A stretch of DNA of 64,000 bases from Deltaproteobacteria bacterium (GTDB lineage Bacteria; Desulfobacterota; Syntrophia; Syntrophales; UBA6807): positions 1-64,000 of the forward strand of contig JAFGQS010000144.1 in assembly GCA_016935565.1 (NCBI GenBank), written 5' to 3'. The notes under the pieces are model-generated. The model worked only from the letters and a program-made list of their open reading frames with translations, did no database searches and was not told where the DNA came from. Below, in pieces: positions 54,710 through 64,000 of the stretch. Within the stretch, counting starts at the first letter, position 1. Each line of letters begins with the position of its first letter. Made by a program: the position numbers and the translations under genes.

Positions 54710-57358
54710 ATGTCCAAAACAAGAGTGTATGTTTTAGCCAAAGAATTAGGCTTAGATAACAAGGAATTTATAACCCGTTTAGAGCAACTCGGCATAGCCG
54801 TTAAAGCTCATTCGAGTACGCTGAGCGACAGTGATGTCGAAAGGATTCGAAGAGAATTTGCTCTTGGTGAACGGAGTACGGTTGTTGAAAAAAGAGTAAA
54901 ATCGACCGTTATCCGGCGAAGAAGAGTTGCCGAAATAACCGTCAAAGAAGTAACGCCACCTGACACAGAAGAGAAGGAAACAGCAGAAACGGAAGTTGTA
55001 CCTGTTAAGAAACCAGCGACAGATATTGAAACGAAACCGGAGATAGCAAAGAAAGAAGATACTGAACCAATTGAAGCTAAAAAAGAAGAAGAGAAAAAAA
55101 TTGCTGAAATATCAAGAGCCGAGGTTTTAGATGTCACGGAAACTAAGGTTTCCGATGCGAAGGCGGAAGCAGTAGAGGAAACACCGAGGATCGGAAAAGA
55201 AACAAAATCAGAAATCGAGAAAAAAGAAGTTACTGAACCAGTTGAAGCTAAAAAAGAAGAAGAGAAGAAGAAAGAAAAGATCAAACCAAAGGAGCTTAGA
55301 AAACCAGATGCTGAAAAGGCCGTAAAACCCGAAGAGATTGAGGATGCGGCAAAGAAAGTTTCGCCGGAGGTTGAAAAAAAGGAAAAACCAGAAGACGACA
55401 AGCTTGAGAAAAAAAAGAAACGTCCCGTCGAAGTAGTCATGGACGAGCAAGAAGCTCCGCGAAAAAAGGCATTCATCAAACAACGTATCGAAAAAAAGGC
55501 AAAGCGCCTTGAAAAGGATGTGGAAGAAGGAAGGATTGTAGCGCGCAAATCAGACAAGAAAGAGGCCGTCTTGAAGATGAAAAAGACGGAAATTACTACT
55601 CCGAAGGCCATAAAGAGAAGAATCAGGGTAGGAGAGGCAATACGCGTCGGCGACCTCGCAAAAAAAATGGGAGTTAAATCGAATGAACTTATCGGCAAGC
55701 TGATTTCTCTCGGTATCATGGTTACAATTAATCAATCGATCGATAGCGATGTTGCATCACTGGTAGCAAGTGATTTCGGGTATCAGGTCGAGCATATTGG
55801 TTTTGAGTACGATGAAATTGTCCAAAAAGTAGAAACGCCACCGGAAAAACTGCAACCAAGGGCACCTGTCGTAACGGTCATGGGGCACGTTGACCACGGC
55901 AAAACGTCTCTTTTGGATGCCATCAGGGAAACCCATGTTATTGACGGCGAGGCGGGAGGAATAACGCAGGCCATCGGTGCATACCATGTCCATATCAACG
56001 AGAGGGATATCGTATTTATAGATACACCGGGTCATGAGGCTTTCACATCGATGAGAGCCAGAGGAGCCCAGGTTACGGACATTGTGGTACTCGTCGTGGC
56101 TGCAGATGACGGCGTTATGGACCAGACCATAGAAGCAATCAACCATTCAAGGGCGGCAGGAGTACCGATTATCGTCGCAATAAACAAAATTGATAAGTCG
56201 GGTGCCAATGCTGATCAGATCAAACAGAAACTCTCAGACCTGGATCTCGTCCCGGAAGCATGGGGAGGAGAAACAATATATGCAGAGGTTTCAGCTAAAA
56301 AGAGGATCGGAATCGAGGAATTGCTTGAACTGATTCTGCTTCAGGCGGATATTATGGAGCTGAAAGCTGATCCCGACAGGCCTGCACGAGGGGTCATTAT
56401 TGAATCTACGCTTGATAAGGGACGAGGCCCTGTGGCGACAGTTATTATCCAGGAAGGCACCTTGAGAGAAGGAGATGCCTTTGTATCAAAAGCAGAGTAT
56501 GGCCGGGTGAGGGCATTGATAGACGATAAGGGACTGCGAACAACCAACGCCGGTCCTTCCATGCCGGTTGAAGTTATCGGGTTCTCCAAGGTACCGAAGG
56601 CCGGTATGGAGTTCATATGTGTTGAAGATGAAAAGACGGCACGAAACATTGCCGAGTACTGGACGACAAAAGAAAGGGAAAAAGAACTTTCAAAAACGTC
56701 AAAGATTACCCTTGAACAGTTATATGAAAGGATTAAAGAAGGAGCTAAGGAATTCAACGTCATTATTAAGGGAGATGTCCAGGGATCAATAGAGGCGCTG
56801 TCAGATGCTCTCCTGAAGCTCAGTACGGAAGATGTAAAACTAAGGATTATTCATAGTTCGACCGGTGCCGTTACGGAGACTGATGTGTTACTGGCATCGG
56901 CAAGTGATGCCATCATCATTGGATTCAAGGTGAGACCTGATTCACGGGTTGAAGAAATGGCAGAAAAAGAAGGCGTTGAGATAAAACTCTACGATGTCAT
57001 ATATAACACCATCGCCGATGTAAAAGCCGGCATGGAAGGGTTACTCGAACCGATTTATAAAGAGATTTTACAAGGTCGAGCAGAAGTGAGGGACCTCTTT
57101 AAAGTTCCCAAGGTGGGTACGATTGCAGGCAGTTATGTGATTGATGGTAAAGTTGCGAGAAATTCGAATCTCAGATTGGTGAGAGACGGTGTTGTGATTT
57201 ACGATGGCAAGATACTATCGCTCAGGAGGTTTAAGGATGATGCGAAAGAAGTCGTGTCGGGTTTCGAATGCGGCATCGGGTTAGAAGGGTTTAATGATGT
57301 CAAAGTGGGAGACATTCTCGAATCATATATAGAAGAAGAGATTGAAAGAACGATATAA
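54710..57358 (+). CDS. infB: Translation initiation factor IF-2
   Basis: An 882-residue GTPase that brings initiator tRNA to the ribosome. An IF2_N subdomain at residues 1-52 is followed by a lysine/glutamate-rich linker of about 250 residues, a second IF2_N (310-360) and the G domain with GHVDHGKT (about 391), DTPGHE and NKIDKS, then domains II-IV. The linker contains a duplicated 25-residue unit (see repeat at 55028). GGGAG precedes the ATG by nine bases. Confidence 0.97.
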   Translation: MSKTRVYVLAKELGLDNKEFITRLEQLGIAVKAHSSTLSDSDVERIRREFALGERSTVVEKRVKSTVIRRRRVAEITVKEVTPPDTEEKETAETEVVPVKKPATDIETKPEIAKKEDTEPIEAKKEEEKKIAEISRAEVLDVTETKVSDAKAEAVEETPRIGKETKSEIEKKEVTEPVEAKKEEEKKKEKIKPKELRKPDAEKAVKPEEIEDAAKKVSPEVEKKEKPEDDKLEKKKKRPVEVVMDEQEAPRKKAFIKQRIEKKAKRLEKDVEEGRIVARKSDKKEAVLKMKKTEITTPKAIKRRIRVGEAIRVGDLAKKMGVKSNELIGKLISLGIMVTINQSIDSDVASLVASDFGYQVEHIGFEYDEIVQKVETPPEKLQPRAPVVTVMGHVDHGKTSLLDAIRETHVIDGEAGGITQAIGAYHVHINERDIVFIDTPGHEAFTSMRARGAQVTDIVVLVVAADDGVMDQTIEAINHSRAAGVPIIVAINKIDKSGANADQIKQKLSDLDLVPEAWGGETIYAEVSAKKRIGIEELLELILLQADIMELKADPDRPARGVIIESTLDKGRGPVATVIIQEGTLREGDAFVSKAEYGRVRALIDDKGLRTTNAGPSMPVEVIGFSKVPKAGMEFICVEDEKTARNIAEYWTTKEREKELSKTSKITLEQLYERIKEGAKEFNVIIKGDVQGSIEALSDALLKLSTEDVKLRIIHSSTGAVTETDVLLASASDAIIIGFKVRPDSRVEEMAEKEGVEIKLYDVIYNTIADVKAGMEGLLEPIYKEILQGRAEVRDLFKVPKVGTIAGSYVIDGKVARNSNLRLVRDGVVIYDGKILSLRRFKDDAKEVVSGFECGIGLEGFNDVKVGDILESYIEEEIERTI
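55028..55273 (+). repeat. Internal repeat in the IF-2 linker
   Basis: Codons at 55028-55102 and 55199-55273 are near copies, 171 bases (57 codons) apart; both end with the same EAKKEEEKK. The DNA is also similar, so this is a recent in-frame duplication in a region of low constraint. Confidence 0.8.
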
Positions 57359-57367
57359 TAATATATC

Positions 57368-57709
57368 ATGGTTGTCGGAGTCGGAATAATAGAGATCTTT
57401 ATCATAGATAGTAGATCCCTGAAGGAAAAGAGAAGGGTCTTACGGAGAATTATACAGAGGACCCAAAACAAATTTAACGTATCTATAGCGGAGATAGGAA
57501 ACCAAGACCACTGGAAAAGAGGAACAATCGGTTTCAGTGTTGTCGGAAACGATAAAAGCTTCGTCAATTCAATGATGGATACAATATTGAAATTTATTGA
57601 CGATCTTAAACTTGCCGAAGTGGTCAGCTCAAAGATTGAGATTACCACTATTTCTCATGCTATGGATCGTTCATACGGTTTTCAAGATGACAAGTTTCAC
57701 GAGTTTTAA
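57368..57709 (+). CDS. DUF503 (YlxP-like) protein
   Basis: A 113-residue protein with the family start VVGVGIIEIFIIDSRSLKEKRRVL. It sits between infB and rbfA, the usual place of ylxP, and is presumed to act in ribosome assembly or function. Its end overlaps the rbfA start by 23 bases. Confidence 0.9.
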   Translation: MVVGVGIIEIFIIDSRSLKEKRRVLRRIIQRTQNKFNVSIAEIGNQDHWKRGTIGFSVVGNDKSFVNSMMDTILKFIDDLKLAEVVSSKIEITTISHAMDRSYGFQDDKFHEF

Positions 57710-58070
57710 AAGGTCCGACAGGGTTGGTGATCTTATAAAATCAGAAATATCAGGGATACTGTTAAAAGATGTGAGAGACCCGCGGATAAAAAATATAACG
57801 ATCACCGGGGTAAAGATGAGTGATGATCTTCGTTCGGCAAAGATATTTTTTGTTCCTCTTGGAAAAGAGACATGCAATAGTGAAACCATAGAGGGTTTGA
57901 AGAGCGCTTCCAAGTTCTTGCGGAGAGAGCTTGGAAAGAAATTACAGCTCCGTTATGTTCCTGACATAAACTTCATATACGACAGTTCATTTGAACACGG
58001 AGATCGTATTGACAGACTACTGGCAGAGATACAAAGGCAAAAAACAACAGATGATAAACAGAATTGTTGA
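57687..58070 (+). CDS. rbfA: Ribosome-binding factor A
   Basis: A 127-residue KH-fold protein for 16S rRNA maturation. SDRVGDLIKSEISGIL, DPRIKNITITGVKMSDDL and the RYVPDINFIYDSSFEHG signature are present. The ATG at 57687, inside the preceding gene, gives the usual length; an ATG at 57597 would add 30 unrelated residues. It overlaps nrnA by 20 bases. Confidence 0.93.
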   Translation: MTSFTSFKRSDRVGDLIKSEISGILLKDVRDPRIKNITITGVKMSDDLRSAKIFFVPLGKETCNSETIEGLKSASKFLRRELGKKLQLRYVPDINFIYDSSFEHGDRIDRLLAEIQRQKTTDDKQNC

Positions 58071-59007
58071 CATCATACATTCCTGCGAAACATTTCTGAT
58101 TACATCGCATGTAAGACTCGATGGAGATGCTCTCGGTTCGGAATTAGCTCTCTGGCATGTTCTCCGTGATATAGGGAAAGAGGCTGCCATTTATAATGGA
58201 GATAAGACTCCCACTATTTACGAATTTCTTCCCGGAGCAAATGTTATCACAAACAATCTTCATTCCTTACATAACTTCGATGCAGCGTTTATTTTGGATT
58301 GCAGTGAACTCGAAAGAATCGGTGAAGAGGGAAATCGAATAGGTTCTATAAAGCAAATCATAAATATAGACCACCATATTTCGAACAACCTTTTTTCAGA
58401 AGTGTCTTTGGTTGATAGTGATGCCAGTTCTACAGGAGAAATTCTCTATCACATTATTGAGAAACTGGGAGTTCATATCACAAAAGATATTGCAATAAAT
58501 CTCTATACGGCAATCCTCACCGATACCGGCGCATTTCGCTACTCCAATACGGGAAGTCATACATTATTTGTGGCAGCCAAACTGGTGGAGGCGGGGGCAG
58601 ATCCGCGGTGGATTGCCGAAAATATCTATGAAACTAAATCCCGGGCTCAGATACGGCTCTTGAAGGATGCTTTAAATACATTAGAATTCGATTGTCAGGA
58701 TAAGCTAGGATCCATTTTCGTTTCGCAACCGATGTTGCAAGAAGCGAAAGCCTTGCCTGAACATACAGAGGGTTTTGTTGACCTGATACGCTCAATCAAG
58801 GGAGTTGAAGTGGCCGTTTTTTTCCACGAAACATCAAAAAACAACTACAAAATAAGCCTCCGATCAAAGGGACGAATCAATGTCGAAAAAATTGCACGGA
58901 ACTTCGGAGGCGGGGGACATGTCAATGCATCTGCGTGCAGCATTGAAGGAAATATTATGAACGTTAAAAAGAAATTACTTGTTGTTATCAAAACTGCTGG
59001 AATATGA
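58051..59007 (+). CDS. nrnA: DHH-family phosphoesterase, NrnA-like
   Basis: A 318-residue bifunctional oligoribonuclease and 3'-phosphoadenosine phosphatase homologue. TSHVRLDGDALGSE, DCSE and NIDHHISN give the DHH metal site; the DHHA1 domain ends with NFGGGGHVNASA. Start at the ATG 58051 inside rbfA; an ATG at 57991 would overlap even more. Its end overlaps truB by four bases (ATGA), so the two are translationally coupled. Confidence 0.92.
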   Translation: MINRIVDIIHSCETFLITSHVRLDGDALGSELALWHVLRDIGKEAAIYNGDKTPTIYEFLPGANVITNNLHSLHNFDAAFILDCSELERIGEEGNRIGSIKQIINIDHHISNNLFSEVSLVDSDASSTGEILYHIIEKLGVHITKDIAINLYTAILTDTGAFRYSNTGSHTLFVAAKLVEAGADPRWIAENIYETKSRAQIRLLKDALNTLEFDCQDKLGSIFVSQPMLQEAKALPEHTEGFVDLIRSIKGVEVAVFFHETSKNNYKISLRSKGRINVEKIARNFGGGGHVNASACSIEGNIMNVKKKLLVVIKTAGI

Positions 59008-59936
59008 ACGGTGTCGTCGTTGTTGATAAACCTGCCGGGAAGACGTCCTTCGATATAATTCGTGAAATCAGGAGGGCGTTGAAGATAAGAAAGATCGGGC
59101 ATACGGGAACCCTCGATCCTCTGGCTACGGGTGTGCTACCCGTTTGTATCAATGAAGCAACAAAGCTCGTACAGTTCTTTGCGCAGGACAGGAAGGAATA
59201 TAGAGTTACTATGCTTCTCGGTGTCGAAACTGATACCCTGGATATTGAGGGTGCCGTTACTGCGTACCGTGAACCAAATATCGTAAGAAACGATATAGAG
59301 AAGGTTGTTCAGAACTTTACAGGCATGATAGAGCAGAAACCTCCAAAATATTCTGCGATTAAGTTTAAGGGAAAATCCTTGTATAAATGGACTCGGGAGG
59401 GGGTCGATATCGATCCTCCTTCCAGGATGATTGAAATAAATAAAATAATGATCGAGGAAGTGGCACTGCCCGAAGTGACCTTTCATGTATCATGTTCTAA
59501 AGGAACCTATGTGAGATCATTATGTGCGGACATGGGACGGGCGTTGGGATGCGGGGCGTGTGTGCGTGCCCTGAGAAGAACAAAAAGCGGTCACTTTCCG
59601 GAAGAGGGGGCTCTATCCCTTGAAGATCTGGATGATCTGCAAAAAAGAAAAATGCTGAAAGATCATCTTATCCCGTTGACAGAGGCATTGCCGGAATTTC
59701 TCCCCGTTGTCGTGGATAGTGCTCTGGCGGACAGGATATATAACGGATACCAACCGGAGGCAGAAATCTTTAAAAATAATGATATTCCTTCACTTTCCAA
59801 GGGAGATTTGATAAAGTTTCTTACAGATGATAACAACATGGTAGCAATAGCAAGGATGCTGTGCAATTCCGATGAGATCGTGTCACTCCATGGAAAAGAG
59901 CAGATTACAAAAATTGTGAGGGTATTTAATATCTGA
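59004..59936 (+). CDS. truB: tRNA pseudouridine-55 synthase
   Basis: A 310-residue enzyme that makes pseudouridine 55 in tRNA. The catalytic aspartate is D38 in GHTGTLDPLATG, and GTYVRSLCADMG follows. A PUA-like C-terminal part is present. It overlaps nrnA by four bases. Confidence 0.96.
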   Translation: MNGVVVVDKPAGKTSFDIIREIRRALKIRKIGHTGTLDPLATGVLPVCINEATKLVQFFAQDRKEYRVTMLLGVETDTLDIEGAVTAYREPNIVRNDIEKVVQNFTGMIEQKPPKYSAIKFKGKSLYKWTREGVDIDPPSRMIEINKIMIEEVALPEVTFHVSCSKGTYVRSLCADMGRALGCGACVRALRRTKSGHFPEEGALSLEDLDDLQKRKMLKDHLIPLTEALPEFLPVVVDSALADRIYNGYQPEAEIFKNNDIPSLSKGDLIKFLTDDNNMVAIARMLCNSDEIVSLHGKEQITKIVRVFNI

Positions 59937-60041
59937 AGATAAAGGTAAGGATAGTACACAGCCAGTACATAAATGATTCGTTACGAATAACTGGCGAAAA
60001 GTGCAAGACAATTTAGAATGATAGAGGGAGGATTGCAAACA

Positions 60042-60308
60042 GTGTTGGATGTAGAGAAAAAAAAGGAAATAATGGATAATTTCCAACTTCATGAAAATGA
60101 TACGGGATCTCCAGAGGTCCAGATTGCTCTTTTAAGTGCGAGAATACAGTATTTGACTGAGCACTTTAAGATTCATAAAAAAGATCACCACTCCCGGAGA
60201 GGGCTTCTTAAGCTCGTCGGTCGAAGGAGAAAGCTATTGGATTACCTCAAAAATAAAGAAATCGAGAGATACAGGTCAATCATCGAGCGTCTTGGAATAC
60301 GAAGGTAA
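60042..60308 (+). CDS. rpsO: 30S ribosomal protein S15
   Basis: An 88-residue S15 with [16 protein letters not shown] and [22 protein letters not shown]. The GTG at 60042 gives the normal start and length (LDVEKKKE) and has GGGAGGA upstream; an ATG at 60018 is part of that ribosome site. pnp follows after 48 bases, the conserved rpsO-pnp pair. Confidence 0.96.
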   Translation: MLDVEKKKEIMDNFQLHENDTGSPEVQIALLSARIQYLTEHFKIHKKDHHSRRGLLKLVGRRRKLLDYLKNKEIERYRSIIERLGIRR

Positions 60309-60356
60309 TACCCAAATCCTGTGTGGTAATTATTAAAACAAGAGGGATAAAACACA

Positions 60357-62474
60357 ATGAGTGAAATATTTTTTACCGATTTCGCAGGGCGAAACATATC
60401 TGTAAAAACGAACTATTTAGCGGGTCAGGCTAATGGAGCCGTTCTTGTCACATACGGTGAAACAGTCGTCCTCATAACTGCCGTTTCTGAAAAAAGTAAG
60501 CGAGAGAATATCGACTTTCTGCCCCTGACAGTGGATTATCAGGAAATGACGTTTGCGGCAGGAAAAATTCCAGGAGGTTTTTTCAAGAGGGAAGGACGTC
60601 CAAACGAAAAGGAAATATTAACCTCCAGATTAATTGACAGGTCAATACGGCCCCTCATACCGAAGGGCTATTTCTACGAAACACAAATTGTGGCTACCGT
60701 ACTATCTTTGGATAACACAAATGGTTCCGACATTGCGGCAATGCTCGGTGCATCGACAGCACTCTGCATCTCTGATATTCCGTTTAACGGACCCGTCGTC
60801 GGGGTGAGAGTTGGCAGAATAGAGGGACAATTCATATGCAACCCATCGTGGGAAGTATTGGAAAAAAGTGAAATCGATCTCTATCTGGTGGGTCGGAAAG
60901 TAGCGCCGGGAAATGGCGATAAAGAATATGATATAAATCTGGTTATGCTGGAAGGTGGAGCCCGTGAGGTGGAGGAAGATGTCCTCATCGACGCCATAAA
61001 CTTTGGTTTGGACGCGATGAGGCCTGCTATGGACCTCCAGGACCGAATCTTCAGTGAAATGAAGAGGGAAAAACGGCCGGTAGCACCCATCATCATTGAT
61101 GAAGAAATCCACAAGCGGGTTTCCGAGAATGCGACGGGAAAACTGAAAGAAGCTTATGTAACGCCGCAAAAGACAGAACGGTCTCGAAAGCTGTCCGAGG
61201 CGAGAGATACTATTCTCAACGAATATAGTGATGAGGACGACACACGCAAACCGATGATTAAAACGATCATAGAGGGATTAGAGAAAAAAATCCTTCGCGA
61301 CATGATTCTCCAGGAATCAAAAAGAATCGATGACAGGTCTCATGCAGAAATAAGACCGATCAGTTGTGAAGTCGGTATACTGCCCAGAACTCATGGTTCA
61401 GCTCTCTTTACAAGAGGGGAAACCCAGGCACTTGCTGTTCTCACATTGGGAACGTCATCGGATGAACAAAGATTGGATTTAATCAGTGGTGAGGAATTCA
61501 GATCATTTATGCTTCACTACAATTTTCCTCCCTATAGCGTAGGAGAAGCAAGATTCTTAAGGGGTCCCGGAAGGAGAGAAATCGGACATGGAGCTCTTGC
61601 AAGGAGAGCCCTCCTCCCCACCCTGCCGTCTCAGGAAGAATTCCCATACACCATTAGAATAGTATCCGAGATATTGTCTTCTAACGGATCATCATCCATG
61701 GCTACCGTCTGCGGTGGATCCCTGTCGCTCATGGATGCCGGTGTTCCTGTAAAGGATGTTGTTGCCGGTGTTGCTATGGGTTTGTTGAAGGATGGGGATA
61801 ACGTGGTCATTCTTACGGACATTCTCGGCGACGAAGACCATGCCGGTGATATGGATTTCAAGGTATGTGGTACGAAAAAGGGTATAACGGCCTTGCAGAT
61901 GGATATTAAAATAGATGGAATCACAGAAGACATTTTAAGAAAGGCCCTTTATCAGGCGAAAGAGGGAAGGTTTTTCATTATTAATAAAATGAAGGAAACG
62001 CTTTCCGAACCGAGACAGGAAATATCCATATACGCTCCGAGGATTACAACCATGAAGGTACGTCCCGAGAGGATCAGAGACGTTATCGGCACGGGTGGTA
62101 AGACGATCAGACAAATTATCAGTGAAACCGGTGTATCGATTAATGTTGAAGACGATGGTACAATAACTATTGCTTCAAATGACGTCGAAGCAGCATCAAA
62201 AGCAATTGCCATGATAAACTGGCTGACTGAAGAAGCGGAAGTAGGAAAGATTTATCTCGGGACAGTAAAAAAAGTGGTCGATTTTGGCGCCTTCGTAGAA
62301 ATACTGCCCGGAACTGAAGGTCTTGTCCATATATCTCAGCTTGCCAGGGAGAGGGTTAATAAGGTTACAGATATCCTCAAAGAGGGGGACAAAGTTCCGG
62401 TAAAAGTCTTGGACGTTGACCGAAACGGGAAAATTAAGCTGAGCAGAAAAGAGGCCCTCGACAATAATGTATAA
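60357..62474 (+). CDS. pnp: Polyribonucleotide nucleotidyltransferase
   Basis: A 705-residue PNPase: two RNase PH domains (about 1-220 and 310-545, with GLLKDGDNVVILTDILGDED carrying catalytic acids), a KH domain (550-610, DVIGTGGKTIRQI) and an S1 domain to the end. It degrades RNA with phosphate and is part of the degradosome in many bacteria. Its last eight bases overlap the M16 peptidase gene. Confidence 0.97.
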   Translation: MSEIFFTDFAGRNISVKTNYLAGQANGAVLVTYGETVVLITAVSEKSKRENIDFLPLTVDYQEMTFAAGKIPGGFFKREGRPNEKEILTSRLIDRSIRPLIPKGYFYETQIVATVLSLDNTNGSDIAAMLGASTALCISDIPFNGPVVGVRVGRIEGQFICNPSWEVLEKSEIDLYLVGRKVAPGNGDKEYDINLVMLEGGAREVEEDVLIDAINFGLDAMRPAMDLQDRIFSEMKREKRPVAPIIIDEEIHKRVSENATGKLKEAYVTPQKTERSRKLSEARDTILNEYSDEDDTRKPMIKTIIEGLEKKILRDMILQESKRIDDRSHAEIRPISCEVGILPRTHGSALFTRGETQALAVLTLGTSSDEQRLDLISGEEFRSFMLHYNFPPYSVGEARFLRGPGRREIGHGALARRALLPTLPSQEEFPYTIRIVSEILSSNGSSSMATVCGGSLSLMDAGVPVKDVVAGVAMGLLKDGDNVVILTDILGDEDHAGDMDFKVCGTKKGITALQMDIKIDGITEDILRKALYQAKEGRFFIINKMKETLSEPRQEISIYAPRITTMKVRPERIRDVIGTGGKTIRQIISETGVSINVEDDGTITIASNDVEAASKAIAMINWLTEEAEVGKIYLGTVKKVVDFGAFVEILPGTEGLVHISQLARERVNKVTDILKEGDKVPVKVLDVDRNGKIKLSRKEALDNNV

Positions 62475-63720
62475 TAAAACCGCTCTCGATAACGGGATAC
62501 GAATCGTTACCGAGGAAATCAATCATGTCAGATCTGTTTCCCTCGGTGTGTGGGTTGAGAGCGGTTCCCGCTACGAAGATTCAACCATCAATGGCATAGC
62601 TCACTGTATCGAACACATGCTCTTCAAAGGAACAAAAAACCGTTCTGCTCTTGACATTGTTTCATCCATTGATTCCGTAGGCGGTATCATGAACGCCTAC
62701 ACGGGGAAGGAATTGACATCTTTCTACGTCAAGATACCTGATTATCATCTCGCCATGGCCATTGATCTCCTTGCGGATATATTTCAAAATTCTCTCTTCG
62801 ATCCTGCAGAACTCGACAAAGAAAAACTGGTTATACTTCAGGAAATCCATATGCTGGAAGACACTCCTGACGAATATATCTACGACTTTTTTGGAAAGAT
62901 ATTCTGGGATGATCATCCCCTTGGGTTGCCTATCCTCGGAACAAAAGATACCGTCACACGTTTCCTGAGAAATAATATTGTTGATTTTTTTACCAGGCAA
63001 TACAACGGGAACAATATGACAATAGCTGCAGCAGGCAACCTCAAACACGATGATTTCGTGAGCCTCGTTGAGCAGTCATTTTCTTCTATCAAGGGATCTT
63101 CTATCAAAGAAGAAACGATGGGATGTACCGTTACGTCAAACATTGCTATCTTTGAAAAAGACCTCGAACAAGTCCATGTTATGATTGGAACGCTTGCCCC
63201 TGCTTCTACAAGCGATGACCGGTATACTGCAGTTTTGATGAATACCATCCTCGGTGGAAGTATGAGTTCCAGGCTCTTTCAAGAAATCAGGGAGAAACGG
63301 GGATTGGCATATACAATTCATTCTTTTCTCCTTCCATACTACGATGTGGGAATGCTCGGCATTTATTTTGGTGCCAGTGAGGACAGGGTAACAGACATTA
63401 TAACGTTAGTTATGGAGGAATTGAAGAAACTCTCTAATAATTCTTTACTGGAACGGGAAATTCAATCCGCCAAGGAACAAATGAAAGGAAATTTCCTGTT
63501 GAGTATGGAAAGTACCGATATTCGTATGACGAGACTTGCCAAAAACGAAATATATTTTTCGAGAAATATCGAATTTGATGAAGTTGTTGAGCACATTAAC
63601 GGAATTAGCAAGGAAAATGTGAAAGACTTGGCCGGTAAGATATTCAGGTCTGAAATACTATCCATGGCAGTACTGGGACGGGTTAAGAAGAAGGATTTTA
63701 CACCGGAGTTACTGATGTAA
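62467..63720 (+). CDS. M16-family zinc metallopeptidase
   Basis: A 417-residue peptidase with the inverted zinc motif HxxEH: H46, E49 and H50 in [12 protein letters not shown]. The second half is the non-catalytic M16C domain. This gene follows pnp in many genomes (MPP-like or YmxG group). It has no signal peptide. It overlaps pnp by eight bases and dut by one (TAATG). Confidence 0.93.
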   Translation: MYNKTALDNGIRIVTEEINHVRSVSLGVWVESGSRYEDSTINGIAHCIEHMLFKGTKNRSALDIVSSIDSVGGIMNAYTGKELTSFYVKIPDYHLAMAIDLLADIFQNSLFDPAELDKEKLVILQEIHMLEDTPDEYIYDFFGKIFWDDHPLGLPILGTKDTVTRFLRNNIVDFFTRQYNGNNMTIAAAGNLKHDDFVSLVEQSFSSIKGSSIKEETMGCTVTSNIAIFEKDLEQVHVMIGTLAPASTSDDRYTAVLMNTILGGSMSSRLFQEIREKRGLAYTIHSFLLPYYDVGMLGIYFGASEDRVTDIITLVMEELKKLSNNSLLEREIQSAKEQMKGNFLLSMESTDIRMTRLAKNEIYFSRNIEFDEVVEHINGISKENVKDLAGKIFRSEILSMAVLGRVKKKDFTPELLM

Positions 63721-64000
63721 TGAGTGTCGAAGAAATAACAATATCCGTCAAGAGAGTAACGGGCAATGACGACATTTCTCTGCCCCGTTATATGACGGAG
63801 CATGCAGCAGGAATGGATGTCTTTGCGGCGGTGGAGCATGAACAGATAATTCGACCCGGTGAGACGAAGCTGATACCGACCGGTATCGAGATTGCCCTCC
63901 CGATAGGATATGAAGTCCAGATTAGGCCAAGAAGTGGTCTTGCTCTCTCCAACGGAATTTCGCTGCTTAACTCTCCCGGCACCATTGATGCTGATTATCG
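63720..64000 (+). CDS. dut: dUTP diphosphatase, 3' end beyond the window
   Basis: The first 93 codons of a trimeric dUTPase. Motif I AGMDVFAA (residues 30-37), motif [10 protein letters not shown] and motif III GTIDADYR are present; motifs IV and V lie outside. It hydrolyses dUTP to dUMP. Its ATG shares one base with the stop of the peptidase gene. Confidence 0.93.
   Translation, partial: MSVEEITISVKRVTGNDDISLPRYMTEHAAGMDVFAAVEHEQIIRPGETKLIPTGIEIALPIGYEVQIRPRSGLALSNGISLLNSPGTIDADY

Noticed and set aside
54808..55719. 303-codon antisense frame, very rich in Ser and Phe
   Set aside because: It mirrors the GAA/AAA-rich linker of infB; the composition is explained by reading that repeat backwards.

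Overview
The window looks like a chromosomal segment of an anaerobic Desulfobacterota (former Deltaproteobacteria) species. The grounds are the gene content: sigma54-dependent regulators next to acyl-CoA degradation genes, a BKACE-family enzyme, thiolases paired with DUF35 proteins, a TAXI-type TRAP transporter with DUF1850, selA, and the prfA-prmC-murA-hisD and tRNA-rimP-nusA-infB-rbfA-truB-rpsO-pnp order. This is inference from family distribution; there is no rRNA here to settle it. No CRISPR array and no intact transposase gene were seen.

Region 1 (1-6.6 kb) holds a two-component pair whose kinase is frameshifted, an SDR, a 185-bp element with inverted ends, a B12-type radical SAM protein and an unknown protein. 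Region 2 (6.5-17.3 kb) is a catabolic segment bracketed by two 67-bp direct repeats (65/67 identical). It contains a GAF-AAA-Fis enhancer-binding protein, two matching candidate activator sites, a -24/-12 promoter, then acyl-CoA ligase, BKACE, isovaleryl-CoA-type dehydrogenase, MaoC hydratase, a 36-codon ORF, two thiolase-like subunits and two DUF35 subunits. Region 3 (17.3-28 kb) has a NUDIX protein, an unknown, an EEP-fold hydrolase and a GAF/PAS kinase with an NtrC-type regulator. A second catabolic block follows: decayed BKACE and dehydrogenase remnants, MaoC, carboxyltransferase, an AUH-like hydratase and an HMG-CoA-lyase-like protein. Regions 2 and 3 together read as a leucine/isovalerate-type or related branched acyl-CoA pathway that arose partly by duplication of a BKACE-dehydrogenase-MaoC block, one copy of which has decayed.

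Region 4 (28-40 kb) holds a patatin-like protein, a PilZ protein, an EmrAB-like efflux pair, an orphan flagellar-rod-like protein, a decayed receiver domain, and a TAXI SBP-DUF1850-fused permease-dehydrogenase operon. A strong hairpin sits between the SBP and DUF1850, exactly between the Shine-Dalgarno and the start codon.

Region 5 (40-64 kb) is housekeeping: def, a HemN-like radical SAM, a lipoprotein, selA, rluD-type, pgeF, an ispE N-terminal scrap, rho, rpmE, prfA, prmC, murA, hisD, tRNA-Gly(CCC), rimP, nusA, infB, a DUF503 gene, rbfA, nrnA, truB, rpsO, pnp, an M16 peptidase and the start of dut.
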